Positions 13,201 through 28,200 of a stretch of DNA of 64,000 nucleotides are shown here, piece by piece; position 1 is the stretch's first letter, and every line of letters begins with the position of its first letter. Source of the DNA: Apostichopus japonicus (Eukaryota > Echinodermata > Holothuroidea > Aspidochirotida > Stichopodidae); NCBI RefSeq assembly GCF_037975245.1, contig NC_092583.1, positions 16,392,764-16,456,763 on the forward strand, written 5' to 3'. The notes below the pieces were generated by a model. It had not been told where the DNA came from. It worked only from the letters and a program-made list of their open reading frames with translations, and did not search any database. The translations under genes were made by a program, and so were the position numbers.

Positions 13201-16200
13201 TCTGCAAATGACATTATTACAACTTTGTTTATTTCCCCTTTTTTGTCTAGGTTTAACAAAACAGTGTAACTCACCCTTCAGTTGGGTCCACAGCTAAAGA
13301 ATTAATGCTATCTGAATCACTAGTTGGAGCAATGAGATGTGCTCTATTTGATCCATCCAACTCTGAGACCATGATTGTCTTCACAAAGTGGGTATACCCT
13401 GCAGTGTACAGCTTGTTCCCAACCCAATCAACAGCTAATGCTGATACTCTTAATCCAGAGTTCACCGGTTGGCCTTGCGAGGAAGAGGTACCGACCTCAC
13501 CACTCAAAGACACATTGTGTATCTGATTATAAGGAGAGAAAGCAAAAGGTTAACAGAAGCAATATATAGAGTTCAAAAGACAGCCAACATGCTTTATCAT
13601 GATTTATTCATTTGTGAGCAAAAAAATTTAGGGAAGCATCGCAATTCTAACCGCAGAGTCCGGACCGGTGGATTTTTCCGCTGTTATAATGAGCACAGCC
13701 ACAAGCAGATAATAAGCCACACTTGAGTGCACACTGTCTCCAAACTAACCTCCACGCTATACAGTTATAATCATCATTGTACTCGTTGTTCAAGGCTAAA
13801 ATTGTACAGGCCCTATAAAGGCTATACTTATGTGCTGTTTTTATCTAACTTTCGAGTAAATGACCAAGAAATTTTATTCGTGAGGTTTTATAACGGGAAG
13901 ATTTGCAAGAATTTTATAAAGTATTGAATCTCGGACATTTGGTAGTGGCGGATTTTAGTGTATGAGGCAATTTTCAACATAAACTACAGCTCTACTGACT
14001 GTCAAAACTGCCAAAGTTTATCCACTTACTTGGCCAAGTTTGCTCATTGCTTGTGAACAATAAGCAGCTTTGTGTTGTCATGACGCTGTGCTCATTACTC
14101 AGGCTGACTATCAGCTGGTGTGCATTCAGCCATGGGACCAATATGCACATGCATAATGAGCAAGTGGTGCGAGATTTCCGCTGGCCTGGACATGGCTGTT
14201 AGATTTGTGAGGCTTCCCTTAATGGAACGAATGCTCCAGCCAAGATGTGAAAATTTCACTCTGTCAGTAATTACACTTCTTCGAATTGATTCCCACAAAA
14301 TAGTTTTGTGTAAAATATTTAATAAAGTAAGTTACTCTTGTAACGACAAATTTAAACAATTTCCAAGATAAGCTGATCTTTGTTCATCAAAATATGGTTC
14401 TTACTCACCGGACCATATGCATCACTCCAAAACACCTTTTGCAGCTGCCAGTGATAATCAATAGCCACTGCAGTCTTACTGCGACCTATTCTGGTTGGCT
14501 GGCCACCATTCAGCGATGAAGATTTGAAAACATCTCTTCCATAGGTGTAAATAATCTGAGCCAACTGTGATCCTAAGACAGATGAAAATATGCAAATGTT
14601 TCTAGATATGAATTTCATGCACCAGGATGTGCCCAGGATTTTCTGATTGCCGGGTATACTGATCGCCGTCCTGGGAGAGGCGTCTAAGGGGGAGGGGGTG
14701 TTCGATTTTTGAAGGTGCTCAGTTGCCAAATGCTGGCACTTGTGTAGCTTTTCAAGCACATACACAAGTACTAGATTTTACAAGGGACCGATTGAGAGCC
14801 GTAAGTAATGTTTCTCGCATGTGTCACTGATGCATTTACTAGTTTGTATGATTTTGGCATAGGCTAGGCCCAATTTATGTTGAATATATTGTTAGGAATG
14901 TCGGGATATTAGATGAAAATAGTGCTGGGCAGGATTCACGATTTTTAAGACAGTGCTGGGAGGTAACTTTTAGAGCTGGGCGGCGGCCGCCCAGTGCCGC
15001 CCAGCGTGGGCACTAATCGTTCACTTCAACAGAAGTATCATACAACACATGGGCGTTGAGGGACCTCAGAATATTCACAGATGTTGTGACATTAATGTTA
15101 CAACTTAATTGTCTTCATTCAAGACCAAAACACATATCACAGTTTACTATGAAACCTACACACTAATGTAAGGCTACCTACAGTAAGCCTCAAAATTGTA
15201 TGCTGACCCCCTTTTATTAACTTTTTGTGAGCCATGAACCACAAACATGACATGCTGTAGCGATAAGTTTTAACAAACAGTTTTATTTATGGGGTTAAAT
15301 TCTTAAAAACCTTGCTTGCGTAAGTTATATTGATAAGAAGTGTTCAAATGAGGATTTGTCCTTACTTTTACACTAACTTCAAACCTCAAAACCTTCCATC
15401 TTTTACCCATTGACAAGGCCATCTCACACAACATTATGGTCATTGGTAACTGGGCACACTCAAGTGTACACAATTTAAACAGTTGCTCCCAGGGCACTAC
15501 AGTGCACCACATCTTTGTGTCTCCTAGGGGACTTCCCACAAACTATATGTATATATATACTTAGAAAGTTACCTCACAAGGTCCCATAAATACACCTGGG
15601 TGAAGAAGATTAATGTATATTAAGGGCCTTGTCCAAGGATACAACACAACAATCTGGCAAAAGGACTCAAACCTGCAATCCTTAAATCGCAAGGCCATTG
15701 CCTTTCCATTTGACCACAACACTCTATCAGAAGCTTTTTTTATTTTTTATATTTTATTTATTTATATTTTTTATTTACTTTTTATTTATTATTATTTGAT
15801 CTCATATTTTTTTTTTTAAGATGCAATATTTTTAGGCTGTAATATTTTAAAGCTGTAATCATTTTAAGTTGTAATATTTTATGCGATTTTGTGAAGTGCT
15901 TTGAGATCATTCTTTGATGTAAAGCGCTATATAAGAATAAATCATTATTATTATTATTAAGTTTACAAAGTATAATTTGGCTCTAGTACATCTCTCTTTC
16001 AGATACTCATCCAGCTTACCAACAGCAGGGCAATTTCCTCCAACACTTGTGTAACCATCAGCGCAGGAGCATGTGTACGATCCTTCACTATTGGTGCATT
16101 TCTGATGGCAATACCCAAACGACATACACTCGTCTAAATCTGTAGAATTAGAAAATCATTGCACAAAATTACTTTGAAAGATGCACAAAATTATACAAAT

Positions 16201-19200
16201 ATCAGCAAAGGACAGCACCTCATTGTAAAAAAAAATTGAGAAAGAAAAAAAGGATAATTTCTTTGAAAACATTACAAATTTGAAAAGAAGATAACCAGAT
16301 AGAAGAAGTAGAAGACATTGAAAGTCTTCTTTTTTGATTTCAGGTACAGACATGAGATAAATTAATATAATTATATACTTTTCCTATTAAACTAGGACCA
16401 ATGTTGCCTTGTTTACTTGAGTTGTGGGTTACTAACAGTGAGCAAATAGTTCACAGGTTTATGAAGTCATATGACAAGAAGAACTATGGTGCTTAAATTA
16501 TAAGAATTGGTTGCCATGATACCATGGAAACATTCACTCATTGCACAAATTAGGATGTTGTTACTGTTACTTGCCTACCCCAAAAAAAAATATATATATA
16601 TATATAAAAAAAAGTCACGCTCTGGAAAAGGGATATCTTCAATAACTTAATTATTAATAAAATACATACTATCATTCTCTTTAACTTGCCTTCACAACTT
16701 CTGCTGTCATTAGCAAGTTGGTAATTATTCGGACAGATACATGTTCCGCCTCCCGGTGCAGCTACACAATCATGAGCACAGGACAGGATGCCACAGCGTA
16801 AATTAGCTGGAGACAGTAGAGAAAAACTACGAGTGTCAAGATTCTAAAACATTTTCATTATTTACGAAAAAGTTACACAGGGCAGTTTTCCCATTATAAA
16901 TCTATAGTTACCTTTAGACATTACCATAAATTAAGTGCTGCCTAAATATTTACATGGCATGCTTGTAGTTTGAAGTCTTAGTCTGTGTATATTGTGAGAA
17001 ATCAGATATAAAACACTAATAGAAGGATTGTTATTACCAAGGTAATATCACCTACCAATACAGTGTCACTCACATTCAACAAGTATACAGTAGTTGGTTT
17101 GTTGAATTAAAAATATCCACAAGTTATATGTACAAACCCAACAATTATGTTACATTTCAAAATGAACATTAGCAGTTATCATAGCAATTTTATGTACCTA
17201 GCAAGGCCCAAGATGCATGTAACATTAAATTTCACTATAACATTGACTGGTAATGTTACAAACACTGGCTAATTGCTACAGCATATGAAATCTCTCGATG
17301 CATCCCACTACAGTTAAACACTGCAGTAGTAATTGCACGATATCAGTTGGTGACAGATCCGAAGAAAGTGGAACTGTTACTCATTTGCAAAGGGCAACTT
17401 AAAAGAACAAATGATTTAATTGAATTGATTGAGGCTATACAAGTTGACAATAACCCTTAACCAGAATGCAAAATGCATTGAGGTTTCGATGACTTCAATG
17501 CACTAGACTTCTGCTTGTTAGTATAACCAGAACTAGCTGTTACAATAACACTATGGCATGCTAACACAGGTCAGTCTGTACGTGGTTATACACACCTCCA
17601 TCAAAAACAGTAGGGTTCTTGTACTCAATTTTATGAATCCGCACACCAAGTATTACAAACCAAACCAAATCTCTAATAACTTCGCACATTAAGGTTGCAG
17701 AGGAGTCTACTTATGGACAATTCAGATTGGAATATGCCCACAAAACTTCAAAGAATCAACTTGAAAGAAGCTAATACAGGTCACTGGAGGTCAACCTGAG
17801 GTCAAAGGTCACCCAAATGCAGGTCTACTATTGTATTACAATAGCTTAACTCCCAACCTTAATGGACATTTTGTTCTCAAGTTATTGCAAAAATACTAGT
17901 TTTTGACCCCTGATTGACCTTTGTTGACATTGGATCACATGACTGTTATGTTTTGAAACAATCCCTTACCCCATTCACAACTAGTCCCAAAATATCAACC
18001 TTGTCACACCCTGTCAATGGGTAGTTTCACAAATTATTGAGAAAAACTAGGCCAACATTACAGCCAACTCCATGGAGTGAAAGCAAATCTCAAGTTCACA
18101 GGTGCTTGACCTAGTTTCTCCTTGGCAGCTGGCCAAGAAATGTTTTGAAATTCATGGTACCTGTGCAACTTACATCCAACCAGAACTACCAATGATCTAC
18201 AAATATTTTCTAGAGAAGGCATGCTTCGCCATTCAAGTGCACTATTCCATCGAAATCACATCAACTCTTTAGCAAAATATCCATACGGATGAGTCACAAG
18301 TGTTGAAGTAGCTCTAGTACTTTTATATATCTATGGTCTGCAAGCAAGCCTTGGAAGACACTGTACATGTATGTAGATATGTACATAGCAATTCAGGACT
18401 TCTAGCGACACACTTAAGTCAATGGGGATATTGTCGCGAGTTCAGATTCAAATCTACGGATGCCCATACGATCATTTTCAATTGTCAGTAGGCTCTCCTT
18501 TTCTTATGAGGCGAATCGCCCATGTCATATACTTATAGGCTGGACGATGGGAGATACCGTATATTATGAAAAGGTTTTAACAAGTTGACCCCTGGTGACC
18601 CTAAATGACCTTCGATATCCACCAAAAACGATAGGCTGTTTGTACTTAATGTGGTCAACCTATATACCAGAAATGAAATCAATCCAAGCTTTGCTTCTTG
18701 AGATATCATGTTTACAAGCTTTTCACTATTTGACCCCTGGTGACCCCAAGTGACCTTTGACCTACACCAAAAACAATAGGCTTCTTGTACTCAATAAGAT
18801 ACTCCTATGTACCAAATATGAGAACTGTCCAAGCTTCCCTTCTTGAGATATCGTGTTTACAAGCTGGGCGTCACAAACGCACACACACACACACACACAT
18901 ACATACACACACACATACACACACGCATGATTGCAAAGGTTACGATTATCATCGAAACCAAAAAAAACAACAGAAATTTGTATGTGGGCAATTTTCATCT
19001 CATTACTCCACAAAAATTGCCTGTTATGATGTTATTTTGGTAGCTCTCTTGGACATTACCAGGATGAAATCTCCCTTCATCCCAGCATAATTCCAACGCT
19101 GCCGTAGTTTGAACTTACAACATGGCATTTGTTCATCAGCGCCCCCAGAGCAGTCCTCGTTTCTATCACAGAGACGACCAACAGGGATACACTTGGAATT

Positions 19201-22200
19201 GCTACCAGGGCAGCCCCATTCACCATTTGGACATGTTAGTTGTCTGTCTGAAGAGAGAAAATATTTTGACCGATATTAAGTATTTTTGCAACTTTCCAGT
19301 CAGGTCTCTCTGATTTAATGAAAGGCGAACTGATCATGTTAAAAAAAAGTTGTTTTCATCCATATTTTTCACCATTATTGGAAGCAAGTGTTAATTAAAA
19401 CTTAATAACCATCCAAGTGAAATGACAATAGGAAATCCTTACCACAGGATTGTTCATCCGAACCATCTCGACAGTCCCAGAATCCATTGCAAACAAACCC
19501 TTGTGGAATGCATCGCTGTAGGTCACCCCCGCATCGGAAATGGTTACCCGCACAGGTTCGATTATCTGCCGAAACATGAAGACGATTCCAGACAAAACAG
19601 GTTCAATTTTTTTTACACTGCAACCAGACATTACAGTTTTACATTTACTTGAATTTTGAATGTATTTAACATTTTTTATTAATATTCCACAGTCTTACAA
19701 GTTGGATAAAAAATTAATTGTTTAAATATTATTAAAGTTGGCAACTCATTTTCAGGAACTCTCTCTGCTGCAAGTATGACAATGTAAATAGCTGGATAGT
19801 CTGCTTGCCCGCCCACCCCCCCCCCTCTCCTCCTATATGGCGACATTCAACAGGATAAGGGAGGGGAATAATAACTTTTTATTCAATGAAGTCGTAAAGG
19901 AATGACATGATAAAGGTCATTATTGTTGGCATAAATATGTATACTAAATGTATGTCAAGTGTCAAGCTGGCAGTATTGCTCCCCTTTAAGGAATCAGAAC
20001 ACTGAACATAAAACTTCAAACAATGTCCCCCTTCTGAATGTGACAAAAACCAGCATACAAATGAAATTTTATTTACAATCTGAACACACTACTCTTAAAT
20101 TTGAAGGAACTATTCTAAGTTTTCACTTGCTAATGTTTAGTTTTTCTTTTGCTCAAGGTTGTATGCCAAAACAGTAAAACAAAGGAATGTGGTGCATTCA
20201 AAAAAGCCATCACAGCTCAGTATTAACTGCTTGCCACATGAGGAAAGTTACTAAAACTTTAAAACCATCTTGGTTCCACAATTATATATCTCAAAATTGG
20301 ACAATAAACTTTGATGTTTGAGATAACCTGAGTGTTTGAAACATTTATTGGGATTCGGTGACAGGTTTGGCTATATGCCATGGTATTTAGCTATATCCCT
20401 ATAGAGAATAAAGCAGCTGCTACTTATGTCTTCATGTTAATCAAGTGTAACAGTTAAGGATAAGTATTAATGCTATAGTTATGCATCATTCAACAGAATC
20501 TGAAATGTACCCAACTGTAAGGAATGGATAGATTACCAGATTTTGACTTCTAAGTTTTACCTTTACATAATTATATCAAATTAGGAAAAGCAAACTTCGA
20601 GACAAAATCTGCAAAACATTTTAGGATACTTTTTGTAGCATTCACATTAATTTCCATTTTTCCAGTCACATTGATACCATATGACACAAGTAGTGAAGCT
20701 TTAGGGCCACTTTGCCGACTAAATCAAAAAGGGACAAGTAATATGTGTCATATTTTAGTAAAGTAACTTCCATTCGATGTCAACCAGTTTGAGTAATCTT
20801 ACATTCTGTTTGAGACCTATTCCCCTCCCTCCCTCTCCTTCCCCCCCTTCTCCCCTTCATTCTTTTCTTCCCATTTCATTTTCCTTTTAAACCCTTAACA
20901 CCCCTTCCCTCCATTCCAATCCCTTCCTAACCCTACCTCAGAAATCAATAGAATATTTCCTGTACAACCAGCAGAATCTTAGTACCAACCAGCCTAGGTC
21001 ACCAATTGCAATCATTTTCGGGAGTCAGGCAGGTTTAACAGAGAGTCATGTCAGTTCATAGGGGAGCAGTTGATATAACAACTTTTGTTGATGATGTGGT
21101 GATAAAATGTTTTTTCTTTTTTTTTAAACTTTCAAATTTGTTGACATATTTGAGACTGAATGGAATGTAAGATAAAACAAGCATCATAAAGTTGAAACTT
21201 TTCTGTGATCCAACTACCACATTGTGAACTGTTAAAGTCATACAAAATGCTAAGATTCCAGCAATTTGTGCAACAGTGAGTAAACTAGTCTTGGCCATTC
21301 TAATACACTTATTCTCACGTGCAACTGTACATGCCTCAAGAGTCCGTTTCTGCCTACTTAGAATGTGCTTGCCCACTGTATTTTACATGCCCGAGATCTG
21401 TCCGATACAAATGTCTTGGACATTTCTCCAAAGAGGGGCGTGAACTTATGCAAACCACAAAATCTTTATTCATATTATTGTTACGAAATTGCATATCATG
21501 TGAGATCATGTTTCTTCCTCGGCAATTAGCGACCGTCTCGCAGTGTACAGACCAAGCTAAGGCCCAAGTGATTGTTCACTGCGGGAGGCAGGACTTGAAT
21601 AAACATTTTGGGGGGAGTGGGCCCAATAGGCAAACCTGATTGGCTTCTTGGCTTTTCCAAAGCAAATCTGCCAAAATCAAAGGAAAACATAAGATAGCTT
21701 GGGAGAAATGTGCAAGACCCTAGTATCAATCGAAAGCTGTGCCGGGGGCGTTCTCTTGGCAGTACAGCAAATAGATATGGGAAAATAGCTTTGTGCCAAA
21801 GAAAGGTACAATAGGCTGTTCATACTAGGGTCTTAACTAGGGTGAACGGGCACCAGAACGTCCGTTTAATGGTAACTTTATACTCACAACAATGAAGTTC
21901 GTCTGCTGCATCCGTACAGTCTATTATCCCATCACATTCCTGCGAGGAAAGAATACAGCCCTCAAGGCAAGCATATTCACCGACTTCACAATCTGTTGAA
22001 AGCATTAAACAAACGTTTAAATTTTAAACACAAAAAATAAATATTAAATTATTGAAATCAAAGATAGTTCCAGATTTGCTTTAAAGAACTTTGTATTTTG
22101 AGTTATGAATGTAACTATGTGTCGTCCTAATCAGCAAACATAATATTCATATGAACATTCTGAGAATGTTGCATTCTTAAAAGTGTTCCATTTATCCTTT

Positions 22201-25200
22201 AAATTAACTAATTTAATCCAACACAGGAAAGATATGTCAATGTTTTCAATATATGACCCTGCTGTGATCCATACAAACTTCATTTATGTATAAGAATTGG
22301 AACTAGTTCTACATCTCCTACCCATGCAGGCATGTGTGAGGCACACACATATTCCATACAGGAGATCAAAGGATTTCACCTGATCTTATTTCAAATCCTC
22401 GTTAATGATGAGACTTAACACAACATTTGGAATTCAAATTAAATCAATCTCAAGTTAAGGATTCCAAAATTCACAAAATTTTACAACTTAAAGGCATTGC
22501 AGACTCGCCCCAAACCGGGCTCTGAAAAAGTTAACTTTCCGTTGCTTGCAAGTGAAGTTTTCTTCTTCTCACTACAGACAGTAATGAAACGTGATACCTA
22601 TATTTATCTAGACCTGAAATTTCCATCGCTGCTATGTACACTGTGTTGTGGGTATTGACCGTAGCTGAATGTATCGACTGTACACTAGTGTCTAATTACC
22701 GATGGTAGCAAGCTGGGTGTGTATTTTCTGGGATCGATGGTGGTGTCTAACACTTCTGTTACACCTCATTCGAGACTAGGTCAGATTACCGGCATGAGAC
22801 GTTTCTTTGTGCGCGAGTCTTCACACCCTTTAAAACATACGTTCTATCAACTAGATGTGAATGTGTATATATGGTGAAGTTTATATTTGTTTGTCGATCT
22901 GCAACATTTTCATCACATATGTTATGGCCCCAAATATGTTAGAAAGTTAAATAATAGTCACTCATAATAGTCACTCATGCTTCAACTTCAACAAGCACTT
23001 CATTGCCACCATCAAATATGATATACTTCTGTCACAACGCCACTACTCCACCAAATTGTCACAGTGGTATGTGACCAAGAAATAAAGACACAAACAATCA
23101 CTTCAGTTAAACAGAGTACATTAGATCTTCATCTGGCTAGATAACTACTACTGAATACAGTGACTGTAACAGGGGAAAGTAAGCTTGAGAGAAACCATGC
23201 TAAGCACGGCTCCTACAGGTTGAATCACACTGAATACAATTGGTGAAAGTAACATCTATGTATCTGTCTTGACAATGGATTACAGAGGATGGGACAGGAA
23301 GTTACTCTGTCCACATATTTACCCTTCCCTTCTAGTAAACAGATGTAAAGGCCCGGTCACACTATACCGATTTTTTATCGGAATACTATCCGATTTTCCA
23401 GGAGGAATCAAAACAGCCTGTTTTTCGTTCGGGTCTTCTAGCCACAGTGATAAAGGACCTGATTTGCTATCTGTTGAGCCATTCCGATGTGGAATAGCCC
23501 TCTCCTAACTTTTGATATTGACTCCGTTTCCTTTTATCGGATAGCTATCCGATTTCTCATACGATTTTTATCGTTTTTCGATGTGACGTCACTTCAGAAT
23601 GTAGTCCGTTCCAGAACCCCTCAGATTTGGAATAGGTATTCGAATATTCCACTGCATTCATTACATTCACTACCACAAACCTCACTCTTCGGCCTAAAAT
23701 CGGAAATATCGGACCGTATTCCGATAAAATATCGCTGTAGTGTGACCGGGCCTTTAAGCTATAAATTAAGAAGGGACCACACTAAGACACCCTTGGCAAT
23801 GACATCATATCACAGGTTACTATATAGGAGATATCTGATATTTGGTGCACAGACAGATGTACTGTATAGGGCTTCTGTTGTAGAGAGTTACTGTGGAGGT
23901 CAAAGTGTAAGTGATCTATTGGAACTTAGAGGTTGGAAAAGTGTGTTATATCAAGTTTATTGTTGGCTTGTAAATAGAAACTATAAGTAATCTTTCTGGA
24001 AAGTGTGATGTAGGAGGACTTCCTGTCTGTGCTGCTAGCTAAGAGTAAGAGATTATAAAGGTGAACATAGGGTAAGGGGGAAGGTGAAGAAAATGGTTAA
24101 ATGCTCTCTGTTATACTTCCTCAGTTCCTCACTGAAATGTTTAATTCTTTAGAATAATAGATAATATATATATATCACTTCTCTATAACTGGAAACAATT
24201 CAGAAATTCAGCACCAACATGCGAGTACTTTTCAAAATGTTTAGCAATTTTTTTTAAATATTTAAATTTGGTGCCAATACTGAAAACTGTATAAGAACAT
24301 CAAGGTAGCACTGCAGTCTCTCCCAAAGAACCCTATAAATTTTATCACGAACAGATAAACGGTTGGGTTTAGATATAGTCGTGTTAAATTCTAATATGTA
24401 CTGCCTAGTGTACCTTTCTTTTTCACAAAGATATTTTCCTGTATCTTTTTGCTGTACTGCCAAGAGAACACCCACGGCAATACTTTAGATTGATAATAGG
24501 GTCTTGCACATTTCTCCCAAGCTATCTAATGTTTTACTTTGATATTGGCAGATTAGCTTTGGAAAAGCGAAGAAGCCAATCAGGTTTGCCAATTGGGCCC
24601 ACATCCCCCAAAATGTTTATTCAACCCCTGCCTCCTGCAGTGAACAATCACTTGGCCTTAGATTGGTCTGTACACTGCGAGACTGTTGCTAATTGCTGTG
24701 TAAGAAACATGATCTCACATGACACGCAATTTTGTAAAAATAATATGAATAAAGATGTTGTGGTTTGCGTAAGCTCACTCCCCTCTTTGGAGAAATGTCC
24801 AAGACGTATATATGGAACAGATCCTTGGGCATGTTAAATACAATGGGCAAGCACATTCGTGGTAGGCAGAAACGGACTCTGAGGCATGTACAGTTTGCAC
24901 ACGAGAAATAGAGTACAAATGACTTGGCCAAGACTAGGTTAGATACAGCTCTAGGACAAAATATGGAGAAGAATGGCTCTATAGATAATTTACAACACAG
25001 GAATTTCCTAGAATATTGAGGTACCAGTCACTATGTGTCTCCTACTGTAAACAATAGAGTATATATAAACATGTCACATTTTACAAACTGGCACGTCCTG
25101 ATAAAGCAGGTATTAAACTATATACCGGCCGGCCTATTTTAATGTTCAAGTTTATTTTAAGTAAACATGTTTGGCAAGGCAAGTACCTTTCAGCGTCGTT

Positions 25201-28200
25201 TTTTTATAATTCCTGTTTGCTTTATGTTCGACAGATATTTAAATTACGACAAACAAATAGCAAGAAATGACTTAACATCTGAAAGTTTATGTTAGGTATA
25301 CCGAGAATATAAATATCTCAACAAAATGGCCTTTGACATCACAAGGAGATGAAGAAAGTCACATTTTTAACCTGATATAGTGGCACCCACACGCTAAATA
25401 TCATGAAATATATCAGTCTTTCCCATGCAGGACTGCATAATCAATCAAGCATTCAAAGTTGGGCTTCGAAAATTGGTGACCAAACAGAATGATGCTCTAA
25501 AAGATCTGACTTCAGGCACAAACACTTGAGAAATGAATGAAATTTGCTACGGAAGGATTGCTAGCAAAAATGTGTAGTTTCTTCCTACGTTGTAGATTCG
25601 GAAGGAGGTGTAAGTGGGAGTGGGCGGTGCCCAGGGAGTGAGGGCGCAGTGCTAAAACGTTTCCTGTGTGTAGTTAGGTAGATAGGAAAGTGCAGATGTG
25701 GAGTGGGAGACAGGTAAGAGAGGAGCAAAGTAAATTTAATTTTGAAATGTTATATCCTGCTAAAAGTGTTCACTGATATCACTTCAGTACAGTGTATCTC
25801 TATATAAGTAGTGTTAGCTCAGTGGTTAACACCGATGCCTTCCAATCATAAGGTCCCTGGTTCGAGTCACTCCAAGATTAATGCATGTCGTCCAGTTAAA
25901 GAGTTGTTGACAATTGACAATTCATAATCATGGACGTTAAATATGAATGTAAGACACTGACTTCTGTCAGCTTGCGGCTTTGATAAGCCAATCATGGCCA
26001 ATGAGGCTTCTTTGTAATTTCCTGCTTGCAGGAGGATCTAAAATACATACATACATACACACATAGTAGCACTTTGTAGTCTAATCAGGGATCTGTTAGA
26101 GTAGCAGCTCCCTGGTCTAATACACAGACCACTAACTGTACTGGGTCAGTACCTCCGATGCTTTGCACAAACTTCACTTAAAAAGGGAAACATATGACTC
26201 TACCGACAAGTTCATAATGCTTTCCTAGTTTGTCAAGGACTAATGATATTGAATGTCATCCAATGATGCTATGTTGTTTAAAAGAAAGTTTAAAGATCAT
26301 GGTTTAATTAAGATATTAAAGCTAATAAACCAACAGATTAACATTAAGACCTGTACTAATGAGTCAACATCATCATCATCATCATCAATTTGGCCTTAAA
26401 GGAGCAGTCTAGAGGTAATTATATAAAAAGAAACGTTAATGTCTTTTAAACCTGAATAGCCATCTAGAAACATTACCAATGCTTCAAATGTTTCTTAAAT
26501 TTTCTTAAACTTTAACATATCAAAACTAAATATTCTGCCCAAAAATCATCTTCTAAAGTACATGTATGAAAGATAAAACATCAAAATCTGTAACTGAGGC
26601 TGTGAAAGTTTTTCCTTCCCTATTAATTTTTGTTTTGTTTCTCATTAGTATGTATATGCTTGACTAGATACTAGATCTGAAATACTTAAAGGTCTACAGA
26701 TGGATATTTGATGGATTTTGATGGTAGTTGCAGCTATTTTCATGATTTCTAATGCCTGTAAGCGTAATTAGAACAATGTTGTTCCAATGTGTCTGTAGCA
26801 GACCACTGAAGGTTACATAGCGAGATATGCCCCAAGGAAATCTTGGGCAACTGTTATTAGCCAAGCTAGGTGACATCAAAACCCAGACAGCTGAAGTTCA
26901 CAATGTGATTTGTCTCTCTGCTGACCACCACCACCACCATGATATCAAATCTCAAGCTACATCAGCTTGGATCAATTGTGTGGAATGGAGGAAGTGTAAA
27001 TAAATTGTGAAGCTTAAAGGGTGTGAAGACTCCTGCAAAAAGAAACTTCTCATGCCGGTAATCTGACCTAGTTTCGAATGAGGTGTAACAGAAGTGTTAG
27101 ACACCACCATCGATCCCAGAAAATACACACACAGCTTGCTACTATCGGTAATTAGACACTAGTGTACAGTCAGTACATACAGCTGCAGTCAATACCCACA
27201 ACACAGTATACAAACGATACAGGTCTAGATAAATATAACAAGGCATCACTTTTCTTTACTGTCTGCATTTTGTAGCGACCAACAGAAAACTTAACTTGCA
27301 AGCAACGGAAAGTTAACTTTTTCAGAGCGCGGCACACGGTTTAGGGCGAGTCTTCAATGCCTTTAATTGTGCAACAAAATGGCCTCTAAGGATCTTGGTG
27401 CTTTGTAGTGCAACACATGTACACACAGGCCAAAAGGAATGTGAAATCATGAAGAAAAAGAGTGGATCAAGTAAGCTAGGCCAGGCGGGGCGGAAAATTG
27501 TTCAGACAGTGTATCACCTATGTTTGTATACATGACTGCTTAGGCATATATATGGTTGATTTAGCATAGGGCAGGAAAATACTCTGTAATACAGAAGAGT
27601 AGACTATGGGAGTTGTGTCTCCATGGTGACTTTGAGTCCCTGCATTATTTATGTGCAAGTCATCCTCTCTCACACACATGATCTCCGTGATCTTCATGAT
27701 CCACATGAAGAGATTTAAGATGTAAAAGAAACACTCACTCTCAACAATCTTCTTCACAGACACCTTTTGTGCCCTTCAGTGTCAAAAGGTTGAATTTTAC
27801 CATAAATGAACTAACAGTTTAATGATCCTGCTAGGATATGTATTGCACTCTAAACAGATCTTTAGCTCTTTGTAATCACTATGAGATATCCATGTTCAAG
27901 TCGCTATAAGTACTTGAGATAATTACAATAACAGCATTTAATCATTTGACCTCTTCAGACCTACTTGAACAACCAAAACAATAGGCTGCTTCTACTTAAA
28001 GGCATATTCCGGGTGACTAACAATGCCATTCTTATGGAAAAGAAAAATATTCTAAACTGGTAGTTGAAAATGCCATCAAAATATCTTGTCCCAAACTCAT
28101 GACATGATGGAACCTAATATGACTGGCAAAACCCTATGCTTCCCTGCAATGGATCACAGTAGGTGACCTGTGATGTCATAAGGCAAATGTTCTTCCAAGG

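Noticed and set aside
18785-19090. Open frames with His-Thr repeats
   Set aside because: They are translations of the CA microsatellite.
23487-23990. 167-codon plus-strand open frame
   Set aside because: Most of it is the interior of a MITE with inverted ends; no homology or splice support.
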